Source: Clostridia bacterium (GTDB taxonomy: Bacteria; Bacillota; Clostridia; Oscillospirales; CAG-272). From it: DNA of 61,472 bases. The notes beneath the pieces are model-generated. The model was not told where the DNA came from, made no database searches, and saw only the letters and a list, made by a program, of their open reading frames with translations. Below, in pieces: positions 36,507-45,321 of this stretch (position 1 is the first letter of the stretch; every line of letters starts with the position of its first letter). A program made the position numbers and the translations under genes. Location: positions 1 to 61,472 of the forward strand of contig JAFOEU010000015.1 in assembly GCA_017387685.1 (NCBI GenBank), in the 5' to 3' direction.

Positions 36507-37946
36507 TCAAGCCGCCTTTTGGGTGAGTGCGAAGATCATATCAATAAATGCATCTGCATCTTCATATTTGATGAGTCTTCCGTCCATAAAATCAAAGGTC
36601 ACAACGCAATATTCATCAGTATACCTTCTCACAACGACAGAAATCTCGGAGCCGGAGTTAAGTTCAACGTATACGGCTAACAGCTCTCCCATTCCCTCTG
36701 CCCCGGCGGATGAATCAAGATAAGCGGCATTTGACACCGTCTTCATATCTTCAAAAGCCTTAACGAGCGCACCGATCGCATCAGCATCGTTCGTTGTATC
36801 AGAGGAATATGCTATCTTACCGTCCGTGCTTGCCACGTTTACTTTAACCGTCTCTCCGCCCGCGGTGAAGGTCATAGATTTGATAAGCTCATAGTTCGGG
36901 AGCCAGAGCTCGTCGGGATAGAGCTTCGTTTCCTCGGCTGCGATAAGTTCAAGCCATTCGTCGGAGGAGGAGAGGGTATAAACGAGCTTCGAGGTATCGG
37001 TATGAGCGTAAATACTGCCGTCCTCTCTCTGCGAGCCGAGGTAGATGACGTACTCCTTCTTCTGAAGCACGCCGGTTTCACCCTCTTCGGCATTATAGGA
37101 GATCACGATCTTTTTGCTCTCCGAGAAGCCGAAATCACCTGCGGTGTAATCAAGTGCCACACATTCGTCAAAGGCAAGGCCCGTGATGAGCGCGGAAAGA
37201 CTGTCACCGAGATCGGTGCGGAGAGGGGTTTCGGGAGGGAGCGAGGACATCCCGACGAGTCCGCTTCTGAAATACCACTCGTATCTGTCGGTATAATCCG
37301 AGGAATTGCCCGAGGGATAATAGATGAAATCATAGTAATTGCCCGCATTATTATACTCCACACCGAGTATCTTCGCCTCGGTGATCGCGGGGGGCGTTTC
37401 CTCAAGCACGAAATCGTGGATATCAAGCTCAAGCGAGGTCTTCACCGCCGCTTCGATCATATAGACGGTATTCGGTGCGCCCGCCTCGGAGAGGTAGTAG
37501 CTTGAATTGAAGGAGTTGAGATTTCCGATGAAAAACTGCTTTGCGGTGCCGTCCGAAAAGCTGAACTTGACCGTCATCGAGGGCGCGTCAAGGCCGTATT
37601 CGGCAAGCTGCTCGGAGCTGACACCCTCAAGCTTATACTTGGATTTTGCGTTATTGAGCGCGGTGACGATATTGGCAAACGCCATATTGTCAAGCGGTAC
37701 TTCGCCGTCCTCACTCCAATTCCACTCGGTAGCCTTATCGTTGAGCGCAAAGGAGAGATTCTCTTCCCCGTGCTTCAGCTCAAGCCCGACGAGCAGAGTG
37801 TGATCGATCGCGGCGATCTGATGGGACTGCTCCGCGGTCGTATCCGCCGCCTCGTCCTCGCGCCACATTGGACTTGCAAAGAAGTACACGGCGAGAAGGA
37901 CGAGCAAAACGGCGAGTAAAATAATGATTGATTTAAACTTTTTCAT
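36507..37946 (-). CDS. DUF4340-like membrane-anchored protein
   Basis: 479 residues. One N-terminal transmembrane segment ('IIILLAVLLVLLAVYFF') is followed by a long extracytoplasmic part with repeated beta/alpha units ('WNWSEDGEVPLDNMAFANIV', 'VKFSFSDGTAKQFFIGN'). DUF4340 proteins are commonly encoded with GldA/GldF/GldG-like ABC transporters, as here. The role is probably as an accessory of the exporter. Confidence 0.82.
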   Translation of the reverse strand: MKKFKSIIILLAVLLVLLAVYFFASPMWREDEAADTTAEQSHQIAAIDHTLLVGLELKHGEENLSFALNDKATEWNWSEDGEVPLDNMAFANIVTALNNAKSKYKLEGVSSEQLAEYGLDAPSMTVKFSFSDGTAKQFFIGNLNSFNSSYYLSEAGAPNTVYMIEAAVKTSLELDIHDFVLEETPPAITEAKILGVEYNNAGNYYDFIYYPSGNSSDYTDRYEWYFRSGLVGMSSLPPETPLRTDLGDSLSALITGLAFDECVALDYTAGDFGFSESKKIVISYNAEEGETGVLQKKEYVIYLGSQREDGSIYAHTDTSKLVYTLSSSDEWLELIAAEETKLYPDELWLPNYELIKSMTFTAGGETVKVNVASTDGKIAYSSDTTNDADAIGALVKAFEDMKTVSNAAYLDSSAGAEGMGELLAVYVELNSGSEISVVVRRYTDEYCVVTFDFMDGRLIKYEDADAFIDMIFALTQKAA

Positions 37947-37958
37947 ATTTTCGGTATT

Positions 37959-39416
37959 TTATCTGCGACGGCGGCGTACCCAGTAAAGAATTCCGCCTCC
38001 GAGAACCGCGCCGGGGATGATGAAGATGAGGATGGTTCCCCAGATATTCGCATCAATCGCGGTAGTGGTGATAAGAGTTTCGGAAAGCTCAACACCGGGG
38101 ATCTCGGGCAGCGACGAGGTGAAGTTACCCGTGAGGTAGTTCATCGTACTGTAGAAGGCGTAGAAGTTGCCGCCGTTGGTGTAGGTGATAAGGCTGTCGG
38201 AGAGGAATCCGCCCGATGCAACCCAGCAAAGAGTCGCGCCGTTTTCTTTTTCCGCAACAACGCCGAGGTTCTTCACGCCCGCCTCGCCGTTCTGACCGCC
38301 GATGACGGAATACGCCTTATCGGTGGTAGTAAATACGGGAGTTGCGGTCACACCCGAGGTCTCAGCAACACGGATGGCGTGCGAATTTGAAAGGAGAACG
38401 GGAATGTCGTTCTGTGCAATATACGCAACCGAGTTATGAGATTCGCTCACGGTAGGATAGATGACCGCAGGCGACTGAATATACGCGCCCGACGAGCCCT
38501 CATAAACGGTTCCCGCTTCGGCAGAAAGACCGAACTCTGCAACAACGGATGCAAGATTCTTGAACTGATCGGCGCCGTTTGCGGTGATCAGAAGGATATT
38601 GCCGCCGCTTGCAAGGTAGTTTGAGAGCGTTGCAGCCTCAAGGGCGGTGATATCGGATGCGGGGGTGTTGATAACGACGCAGGTGCAATCCGAGGGAACG
38701 GGATCACCGAGGGCGAGGTTGATGCTGTCATATCTGAAGCCGAAGCTGTCAAGATTCTTGGTTACGACCTCGGGGAACTCCGCCTCACCGTGACCGCTGA
38801 GGAGATACATCGAGGGTACAGTCTCGGCGCAAACGTATTCGATGCCGAGGGTGAGTACGCTGTCAAAATACTGAACGGGCGTGAACTTGTAGCCGTAATA
38901 GGACTCGTACATCGAGCCGTAGCTTGCGTACTCGTCGTAGCTCATCGAGTAATTGATATCTGCGTTGTAGAAAAGGAAGAAATCGTAATAATCGATGACC
39001 TTTACGCGCTTCTCCGTTTCGATAATAACGCTGTTTTCGTTGAGTCCCTCGGTCTGATACTTTTCAAGGAAGGAGGGATCGCGTGTGGGATCGACTCTCT
39101 TGAGAGTGATCTTGGAATTGAGGGATGCGTATCTGTCAAGGAAGGTCTTGAAATCCGAGTCCTCGTAGCCGTCGGTGCAGACGTAGTAGATAGTGATCTT
39201 ATCCTTGACGCCCGCCACGAAGCTCTGGCTCGTGCCCGAGATATCGAATTTGCCCGTTCCGCTTGTGTCGATCATCGTAAGCTTTGTCGGAAGCGAGCCG
39301 ACGAGCATATTGACGACAATGAGAACGGCAAGAAGGATCAGCGAAATGACGACCGCGTAGGTGCCGCTTTTTCCTCTTCTGTCAAAGAGGGGCTTTTTAT
39401 TCATATTGTTATTCAT
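37959..39416 (-). CDS. GldG-like ABC transporter accessory protein
   Basis: 485 residues. An N-terminal membrane anchor ('YAVVISLILLAVLIVVNMLV'), a large extracytoplasmic domain of the ABC_transp_aux/GldG type ('YYVCTDGYEDSDFKTFLDRY' and 'RVDPTRDPSFLEKY'), and a C-terminal transmembrane helix followed by RRRRR. GGAGG lies 6 bases before the start at 39416. Cotranscribed with the ATPase and permease. Confidence 0.85.
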   Translation of the reverse strand: MNNNMNKKPLFDRRGKSGTYAVVISLILLAVLIVVNMLVGSLPTKLTMIDTSGTGKFDISGTSQSFVAGVKDKITIYYVCTDGYEDSDFKTFLDRYASLNSKITLKRVDPTRDPSFLEKYQTEGLNENSVIIETEKRVKVIDYYDFFLFYNADINYSMSYDEYASYGSMYESYYGYKFTPVQYFDSVLTLGIEYVCAETVPSMYLLSGHGEAEFPEVVTKNLDSFGFRYDSINLALGDPVPSDCTCVVINTPASDITALEAATLSNYLASGGNILLITANGADQFKNLASVVAEFGLSAEAGTVYEGSSGAYIQSPAVIYPTVSESHNSVAYIAQNDIPVLLSNSHAIRVAETSGVTATPVFTTTDKAYSVIGGQNGEAGVKNLGVVAEKENGATLCWVASGGFLSDSLITYTNGGNFYAFYSTMNYLTGNFTSSLPEIPGVELSETLITTTAIDANIWGTILIFIIPGAVLGGGILYWVRRRRR

Positions 39417-39428
39417 ATCGCACCTCCA

Positions 39429-40292
39429 TCAGCTCCAGCGGCGCTTGTCAAAGGACTGCACCGTAAGGAAGATAAAGAACACAGCAAAGGAAATATAGTA
39501 TACCACCGCTCCAACGTCGAAAATACCGCCGAGGAAGGTGTAGTATCTGTCAAAGAGAGCAAGATATTCAAGCATCTTCGGGAACGCGGATGCGTAAAGC
39601 TCGGAATTGATAAAATAGATCGCCACAGTAGGAACGAGCGTCACTACCGCCACGATAGCCGCGATAACGTAGCTTTTGGTAAGGAAATAAACGATAACCG
39701 CAAGCGCGATCGCAAGGACTGCAAAGCAAGCGAAGGATGCAAGTGCCGATGCGGGGATAAGTCCGACAAGCGAACCGAGCAGATAGAGCGCAAGCGAGGT
39801 AACGATACCGCCGATAGCTGCGATAAGCTGATTCTCGGTCAGCGAGGAAACAAATGTGCAAACCGCGATAAGTGCCGCGCCGAGGAGGAAGAATCCGAGC
39901 AGCGCGCTGTAAGCCGACGCAAAATTGACCGCGCCGTACATACCGATGATTATGGGAGTAACGCCCATACCGAGGCAGGCAACCGCCCATACCGCGAGCA
40001 TAGCGAAATACTTACCGATCACGACCTGCGCCGAGCTTACGGGAAGCGAATAAAGGAGCATATCCGTCTTGTTTCGTCTGTCCTCCGACATCGAACGCAT
40101 AGTAAGTATCGGAATGATGAGTAGAAGCACGATCATAAGGTTGCTGAGTGCATACTCATAGGACGCGTACCGACCGATAAAGTTGAGCGCAGTCGCGAAG
40201 ATTCCCGAAAAGAGCCAGATAGCGGCGAGGAATACGTATCCCGACACGTTGATAAAATATGACTTGAATTCACGTTTAAAAATAGCGATCAT
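39429..40292 (-). CDS. ABC-2 family permease, GldF-like
   Basis: 287 residues with about six transmembrane helices. The start 'MIAIFKREFKSYFINVSGYV' is typical of GldF/NosY-like ABC-2 permeases, and 'TMRSMSEDRRNKTDMLLYSLPVS' is the usual cytoplasmic coupling region. The ATG overlaps the ATPase stop (TAATG). It forms the membrane part of the exporter. Confidence 0.88.
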   Translation of the reverse strand: MIAIFKREFKSYFINVSGYVFLAAIWLFSGIFATALNFIGRYASYEYALSNLMIVLLLIIPILTMRSMSEDRRNKTDMLLYSLPVSSAQVVIGKYFAMLAVWAVACLGMGVTPIIIGMYGAVNFASAYSALLGFFLLGAALIAVCTFVSSLTENQLIAAIGGIVTSLALYLLGSLVGLIPASALASFACFAVLAIALAVIVYFLTKSYVIAAIVAVVTLVPTVAIYFINSELYASAFPKMLEYLALFDRYYTFLGGIFDVGAVVYYISFAVFFIFLTVQSFDKRRWS

Positions 40293-41359
40293 TATTCATC
40301 GTCCTCCTCGTCATCCGAAGAACCGAAGAGGGGCTTGTAATCGTCCTCTTCCTTCTCCTTCTTTTTAGCGGGCTTCTTTTCCTCGGGGTAATCGTCCTCT
40401 TCCTCGGTGACCTCGGCGATCAGACTTGCGTCCCTCTCGTCGGTGCCGTAGGCGAGCTGGAGGAAGATATCCTCGAGCGTGCTCTCATCGGTGTGCATTT
40501 CGAGTATCGGCATTTTCGCATCGGCAAAGGCATTGAAGAGAGCCTCGCGGACGTCTGCCGAGTATGTGATCGAAGCGTTTACGATGCCGTCGTTTTCGGA
40601 ATATTCGGCACTCTCAACGCCCGAAACTGCAGAAATAAGCTTTTCCGCACGTTTTTTGTCGCCCTTGATCTTGAGAGTCAGACCGTTTCCGCCCGCGCGT
40701 GCCTCAAGGTTTTCGAGAGTTTCGTTGGCAACGATATTGCCCTTTGAGATAATGATAACGTGGTCGCAGACCGCGCTGATCTCGGCGAGAATGTGGCTCG
40801 AGATGATAACGGTCTTGATTCGTCCGAGCTTGCGGATAAGGTTTCTGATCTCAATGATCTGCGCGGGGTCAAGACCTACCGTCGGCTCGTCGAGGATAAT
40901 AACGTCGGGCTCACCGATCATCGCCTGCGCAATACCGACACGCTGACGGTAGCCCTTCGAAAGATTGCGGATGAGGCGGTCGCGGACGTCGTAGATCTGC
41001 GTCAGCTGCATGACCTCCTTGACGTGGCGCAGACTCTTCTCAAAGGGCACGCCCTTCGCCTCTGCAACGAACATCAGATACTCGCGGGGAGTCATTTCGC
41101 CGTAGACGGGCGGCTGCTCGGGGAGATAGCCGATATGTCGCTTTGCCTCGAGGGGTTCCTCAAAGATATCGTGACCGTCAACCGTGACCTCTCCCGAGGT
41201 AGCGGCAAGACAGCCTGTGAGTATGTTCATAGTAGTCGATTTGCCCGCACCGTTGGGACCGAGCAGACCGTATATCTTTCCCGGCTTGATGTCGAAAGAT
41301 ATACCCTTAACGGCAAGATGACCGCCGTAATTCTTAGTTAGATTTCTGACCTTGATCAA
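40292..41359 (-). CDS. ABC transporter ATPase, GldA-like, with a charged tail
   Basis: 355 residues. Walker A 'GPNGAGKST' (about 34-42), signature 'LSKGYRQRVGIAQAM', Walker B 'VIILDEPTVGLDP'. The start is TTG at 41359 with AAGGAGG about 9 bases upstream; no ATG fits. The last 45 residues are a low-complexity acidic/lysine tail with EEDDY twice and ending in DDEEDDE, unusual for this family. First gene of the five-gene operon. Confidence 0.9.
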   Translation of the reverse strand: MIKVRNLTKNYGGHLAVKGISFDIKPGKIYGLLGPNGAGKSTTMNILTGCLAATSGEVTVDGHDIFEEPLEAKRHIGYLPEQPPVYGEMTPREYLMFVAEAKGVPFEKSLRHVKEVMQLTQIYDVRDRLIRNLSKGYRQRVGIAQAMIGEPDVIILDEPTVGLDPAQIIEIRNLIRKLGRIKTVIISSHILAEISAVCDHVIIISKGNIVANETLENLEARAGGNGLTLKIKGDKKRAEKLISAVSGVESAEYSENDGIVNASITYSADVREALFNAFADAKMPILEMHTDESTLEDIFLQLAYGTDERDASLIAEVTEEEDDYPEEKKPAKKKEKEEDDYKPLFGSSDDEEDDE

Positions 41360-41377
41360 AATTCGTAACCTCCTTGT

Positions 41378-41589
41378 AAATTATACCAATCAGCCAATTG
41401 TAAAACTGCGTTTTACAATTGAAAATCGCGCGCTTATCGCCGCTTGCCAAAATCTGTGATTTTGGCAGCTCCCCTCGGCGCGCGGGCTCGCCTTGCTCGC
41501 CGGGGAGGTGTTTTTTCGGTCGGCAAAGCCGCCGAAAAAACGATTTTTATTGTATTAACGGAAATTACAATCAGCTAAATTATACCAAT
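41378..41589. repeat. Hairpin mosaic flanked by 13-bp direct repeats
   Basis: AAATTATACCAAT occurs at 41378-41390 and 41577-41589. Between them are TTGTAAAAC-tgc-GTTTTACAA (41398-41418), GCCAAAATC-tgt-GATTTTGGC (about 41447-41467), a CTCCCC/GGGGAG stem with a GC-rich loop, and TTTTTTCGG/CCGAAAAAA (about 41512-41539). No gene fits. The direct repeats may be a target duplication, or remnants of a duplicated leader, since one copy contains the likely -10 (TATAAT on the minus strand, 41385-41380) of the ABC operon. Confidence 0.7.
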
Positions 41590-41640
41590 ATATAGAATAC
41601 CATTAAACTGTGTCGTGAGGATGATGTATTTTTGAAAATA

Positions 41641-43002
41641 TTATGATTCATCATCCAAAATTTTTTCAGGTAAGAATTCTTTGACAAACCGTTTCAGCAA
41701 AAAAGTGCAGAAATACGGGAATGTAAATATCCTTTCACCATAACCGATATTATTTCCCGACATCTTGAATCCGAAATGAACGTCAGAGTATTTTTCGGAA
41801 TCTATAAGCGTACGCAGAGATTTAGTCCTGCCGTTTTTCGCTTTCACCTCAATGGGTATCAAAGAATCCGCGTTCCTTATAAAGAAATCCTCTTCGAGCG
41901 TCGAATCCTCGCGTTTGTAATAATACAACCGATATCCCTGCTTTGTCAAGGCTTCGCCGACGATATTTTCGTAAAGAGCACCTTTATATACGCCGAGGTT
42001 TCTGTTTGCACGAAGATCTTCTCCCGCTTCTTCGTCAAGCAAAGAAACGAGCAGACCTGTATCGGCAAAATAAAGCTTGAATTTATCGGTATCACAGTTG
42101 CCGTTGAGCGGCAATTCGGGGAAGTCAAGGCAATAGCATTCATTAACTATACCCGCATCCGAGAGCCATTCGGCGCATCCTCTGTAATCACGGAAACGCG
42201 CCCCCGAAGCCACACGCGAAAGCTGAAATTTTTTGTTTTCTTTAGCAAGCTGCGGGGCAATGCTGTTAAAAACATTCATAATACGCGCCTGGTCAAGTCC
42301 CTCGGCATATTTACGTATATCTTCTTTGTAATCAGCGATCAACTGCCTTTGGGTATCAAGAGATCCCTCAAAGGTTCCCTTTGCTATATAGTCCTTCACA
42401 ACGGCGGGCATACCGCCGAGGATAGAATAGTCGAGCATCAGGGAATGATAAATATCCATCTCCAGCTCATTGAAAGGACGCATCTCGACCATATGCGCAA
42501 GCATATCGAGAACCGTATCCTCACCGTATCCCTTTGCCCACAAAAATTCCTCAAAATCCATAGAGTACATTGTGTAATCGGTTTTATAACCGATGCTGTT
42601 GCTCTCGATCTTTCTGTAATTGACACCAAGCATCGATCCCGAACAGATCACATCAAAACGGCCGTCTATCTTGAAAAACTTCAACGCCGTCGCTATCTCG
42701 GGAAATTCGGTTATTTCATCAAAAAAAATAAGCGTTTTTCCCGAAATAAATCTTTTTGAGGGATCTATTCTTGAAATATTTTTAACGATGCTGTCAACGT
42801 CGTAGCCGTCAACTATTATCTTTTTATATTTTTCGTCTCTGACAAAATTAATTTCAACGACACTCTCGTAATTCCGCTCGGCAAAATACAAAACAGACTC
42901 AGTCTTTCCGATCTGACGGCATCCCCTTACGATCAGCGGTTTTCTGTCAGGATCAGCTTTCCAGGCTGTCAGATAATCGTCAATCTTACGCCTTAAATAC
43001 AT
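41641..43002 (-). CDS. AAA ATPase with a C-terminal DUF4143 domain
   Basis: 453 residues from the ATG at 43002, with GGAGG 5 bases upstream. An AAA_14-type ATPase: Walker A 'GCRQIGKT' (27-34) and Walker B 'LIFFDE' (about 88-93). The C-terminal DUF4143 region has 'EEDFFIRN' and 'PIEVKAKN', a PD-(D/E)xK-like nuclease core. These proteins are common in Bacillota and their biological role is poorly known. It is monocistronic, with its own consensus promoter and three phased repeats upstream. Confidence 0.9.
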   Translation of the reverse strand: MYLRRKIDDYLTAWKADPDRKPLIVRGCRQIGKTESVLYFAERNYESVVEINFVRDEKYKKIIVDGYDVDSIVKNISRIDPSKRFISGKTLIFFDEITEFPEIATALKFFKIDGRFDVICSGSMLGVNYRKIESNSIGYKTDYTMYSMDFEEFLWAKGYGEDTVLDMLAHMVEMRPFNELEMDIYHSLMLDYSILGGMPAVVKDYIAKGTFEGSLDTQRQLIADYKEDIRKYAEGLDQARIMNVFNSIAPQLAKENKKFQLSRVASGARFRDYRGCAEWLSDAGIVNECYCLDFPELPLNGNCDTDKFKLYFADTGLLVSLLDEEAGEDLRANRNLGVYKGALYENIVGEALTKQGYRLYYYKREDSTLEEDFFIRNADSLIPIEVKAKNGRTKSLRTLIDSEKYSDVHFGFKMSGNNIGYGERIFTFPYFCTFLLKRFVKEFLPEKILDDES

Positions 43003-43036
43003 CTCTACCTCCGTTATCAATCATTATTATGTTTTA

Positions 43037-43065
43037 ATTATACCTCTTTTCAAATCGATTGTCAA
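43037..43065 (-). promoter_or_regulatory. Promoter of the AAA/DUF4143 gene
   Basis: TTGACA (43065-43060), 17 bases, TATAAT (43042-43037) on the minus strand: a perfect consensus. The three direct repeats begin 7 bases upstream of the -35 box. Confidence 0.85.
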
Positions 43066-43071
43066 CGCCTA

Positions 43072-43153
43072 TGCACATTTTTTGAGCGATTTTTTCAACT
43101 TTTTGCACATTTTTTGAGCGAATTATCGCGCTTTGTGCACATTTTTTGAGCGA
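43072..43153. repeat. Three 18-bp direct repeats at exact 32-bp spacing
   Basis: TGCACATTTTTTGAGCGA occurs without mismatch at 43072-43089, 43104-43121 and 43136-43153. The period is 32 bp, close to three helical turns, so all copies face the same side of the helix. They lie just upstream of the promoter of the AAA/DUF4143 gene and read TCGCTCAAAAAATGTGCA on its coding strand. The three copies and their placement fit binding sites for a regulator. The unit is not palindromic. Confidence 0.85.
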
Positions 43154-43168
43154 ATCTACATTTTAACA

Positions 43169-43194
43169 CAAAAAAGGACGGCAAAAAGCCGCCC
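43169..43194 (-). terminator. Terminator of the XRE-GIN gene
   Basis: On the minus strand, GGGCGGC-ttttt-GCCGTCC (one mismatch) is followed by TTTTTTTG. It lies 12 bases after the stop codon. Confidence 0.75.
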
Positions 43195-43205
43195 TCTTGA
43201 ATTAT

Positions 43206-44429
43206 TTACTCCCCTCTCGCAAGGACTTTGAGTGTCGTGTTTTTTCCAAGCGTTTCATACGATGCGCGCTTGATTCTGCCAATGACTATATCTCCGTTGC
43301 CCGAGACCGAGATATGAGCCTCGCCGACGGTGAGTTCGGGCGCATCGAATTCACCCGAGCCGTGAACGGTCAGCTTCAGAGTATCTACCTCGCCGCCGCA
43401 CTCGATATCACCCGAGCCCGCGATGCTGACGTTCATCTCGTCACCGACAACCTCCCCTACCTTGACGCTTCCGCTTCCCGCTATGGTAATGAAGGGAGCA
43501 CAGAGCGACTCAGCTTCAACGTCGCCCGATCCGCTGACGGAAATATTCGTTCCGAACGCTACACAGCCGACCTTGACGTCGCCGCTGCCCGCAATACTGC
43601 AATGCATTCTGTTGCAATCGGCGGCGGTCACGTCACCGCTGCCCGCTACGGATATTTCAAGAATGCCGCAGGAGGGCTCTATATTGCAATCCGAAGAGCC
43701 GCAGACCGAAATTTTGAACACACCGCCACGTTCACAGGGGAGATAAACAGTCAAGGCGTTCCGAGTACGGCTCGGGAAATCCATGATCGACTTTTTGAAA
43801 GAAATTTCAAGAGTATCTCCGTTCGCCTCGGTGATCAGGTGGGATAAAAATTTCGAATTACCGCTTGCAACCACGCGTCCCTTCCCTTCAGCCGTGCTCT
43901 TTATATAAAAATCACAAGGCATAGTCAGCTTGGCTGTAACGGATGAAAATTCGGAAAAATCGCGGCAAAGATCTCCCTTGATGCCGTCGGAGCATTCTTC
44001 GTGATCTTCAGCCTCAACAAATCTTATCTCCCCGTCGCCGACGTTCACGGCATTACACCGCTTGAGATCTGCACGGCTTCCGTCGGTAAAATATGCGATG
44101 TGATTTTCCGCGTCTATTCTCTCGACCGTCTTGGAGGAATAGCAAGCACGGTTCTCGTGTGAAAATACGTAATTCAGTCCGTCTCTTTTCTGCGGAAAAG
44201 GCACGGTCTTGCCCTGATCGCTATCAACTCCGAAAAGACTCTCGATCGGTATGTTCAATATCTCCGCGATCTCGGGAAAGAGTGTGACGTCGGGGTAGCC
44301 GAGTCCGTTTTCCCACTTTGAGATCGCCTGCGGAGTAATGCCGAGCTTGTTCGCAAAAGCTTCCTGAGTCATTCCCGCCTTGCGTCTTGCTTCAAGAACG
44401 ATATTACCGAAATTCTCTATTCCTGCCAT
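43206..44429 (-). CDS. XRE-family regulator fused to a GIN/DUF2807-like beta-repeat domain
   Basis: 407 residues. The N-terminus is an XRE helix-turn-helix ('GMTQEAFANKLGITPQAISK', residues about 19-38, then 'LFPEIAEILNIPIESLFG'). The C-terminal 210 residues repeat 'SVAGSGDV', 'SIAGSGDVKV', 'TIAGSGSVKV' and 'SVSGNGDIVI' about every 20-22 residues, the pattern of the GIN (DUF2807) beta-solenoid usually found on secreted proteins. No signal peptide or membrane segment is visible, so the whole protein should be cytoplasmic. GGAGG precedes the ATG. Confidence 0.88.
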   Translation of the reverse strand: MAGIENFGNIVLEARRKAGMTQEAFANKLGITPQAISKWENGLGYPDVTLFPEIAEILNIPIESLFGVDSDQGKTVPFPQKRDGLNYVFSHENRACYSSKTVERIDAENHIAYFTDGSRADLKRCNAVNVGDGEIRFVEAEDHEECSDGIKGDLCRDFSEFSSVTAKLTMPCDFYIKSTAEGKGRVVASGNSKFLSHLITEANGDTLEISFKKSIMDFPSRTRNALTVYLPCERGGVFKISVCGSSDCNIEPSCGILEISVAGSGDVTAADCNRMHCSIAGSGDVKVGCVAFGTNISVSGSGDVEAESLCAPFITIAGSGSVKVGEVVGDEMNVSIAGSGDIECGGEVDTLKLTVHGSGEFDAPELTVGEAHISVSGNGDIVIGRIKRASYETLGKNTTLKVLARGE

Positions 44430-44460
44430 TTTTGACCTCCGTCGATTTTATATTAGCATA

Positions 44461-44489
44461 ATTATACAACATAATTATATAAAAGTCAA
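44461..44489 (-). promoter_or_regulatory. Promoter of the XRE-GIN gene
   Basis: TTGACT (44489-44484), 17 bases, TATAAT (44466-44461) on the minus strand. ATAATTAT occurs twice across the spacer and -10, separated by ACAAC, and could be an autoregulatory site (weak). Confidence 0.65.
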
Positions 44490-44592
44490 TCATCGGGAAG
44501 TTTATAAATCGGTACATTTGCATTATTTATCATAAATAGAATATCAAAAACACAACCGTCGGTTAAGTATTTGCATCTTAACAAAAACCGTG

Positions 44593-44621
44593 TTGATTTT
44601 TCCCATATTTTGTGATATAAT
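44593..44621 (+). promoter_or_regulatory. Promoter of deoC-mscL
   Basis: TTGATT (44593-44598), 17 bases, TATAAT (44616-44621), about 35 bases before the deoC ATG. Confidence 0.65.
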
Positions 44622-44655
44622 ATATTTATCGAATAAAAATCCGGAGGTCATAAAA

Positions 44656-45321
44656 ATGACGAAACAGGAACTTCTTAAATACGCCGACCACACTCTCCTC
44701 GCTCCCACCGCGACCGAGGCAGATATCAAGGTCATCTGCGACGATGCGATCAAGTACGAGACCGCATCCGTCTGCATTCCCGCGACATACATCGCTTTCG
44801 CCCGCGACTACACCGAGGGCAAGCTCAACCTTTGCACCGTTATCGGCTTCCCTCTCGGCTACACCACCACGGTGGGCAAGTGCGCCGAGGCACGCGACGC
44901 GATCGCAAACGGTGCCTCCGAGATCGATATGGTTGCCAACATCTGCAACATCAAGAACGGACGCTTCGACCTTGTCGAGGAGGACATTCGCGAGGTCAAA
45001 AAGGCTTGCGGCGACAAGATACTCAAGGTCATCATCGAGACCTGCCTTCTGACCGATGAGGAAAAGATCAAGATGTGCAAGATCGTCGGCGCGGCGGGCG
45101 CGGACTACATCAAGACCTCCACGGGCTTCTCGACCGGCGGTGCAACTCGCGAGGATATCGCCCTCTTTGCCGCAAACGTACCCGAGGGAGTCAAGATCAA
45201 GGCAGCGGGCGGAATCCGTTCCTTTGAGGATGCCGAGGACTTCGTAAAGCTCGGCGCGACCCGTCTCGGCACAAGCGCACTCGTCAAGCTGATGAAGGCT
45301 GAAGAGGTCAAGGGATACTGA
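44656..45321 (+). CDS. deoC: Deoxyribose-phosphate aldolase
   Basis: 221 residues from the ATG at 44656 (GGAGG 9 bases upstream). It cleaves 2-deoxyribose 5-phosphate to acetaldehyde and glyceraldehyde 3-phosphate in deoxynucleoside catabolism. The Schiff-base lysine is in '[16 protein letters not shown]', and a second active-site lysine in '[11 protein letters not shown]'. 'EIDMVANI' is also conserved. Overlaps mscL by one base. Confidence 0.95.
   Translation: MTKQELLKYADHTLLAPTATEADIKVICDDAIKYETASVCIPATYIAFARDYTEGKLNLCTVIGFPLGYTTTVGKCAEARDAIANGASEIDMVANICNIKNGRFDLVEEDIREVKKACGDKILKVIIETCLLTDEEKIKMCKIVGAAGADYIKTSTGFSTGGATREDIALFAANVPEGVKIKAAGGIRSFEDAEDFVKLGATRLGTSALVKLMKAEEVKGY

Noticed and set aside
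43072-43153. Three direct repeats as a small CRISPR or plasmid-type iteron origin
   Set aside because: Only three 18-bp copies with 14-bp gaps, no cas or rep gene, and a promoter directly beside them.
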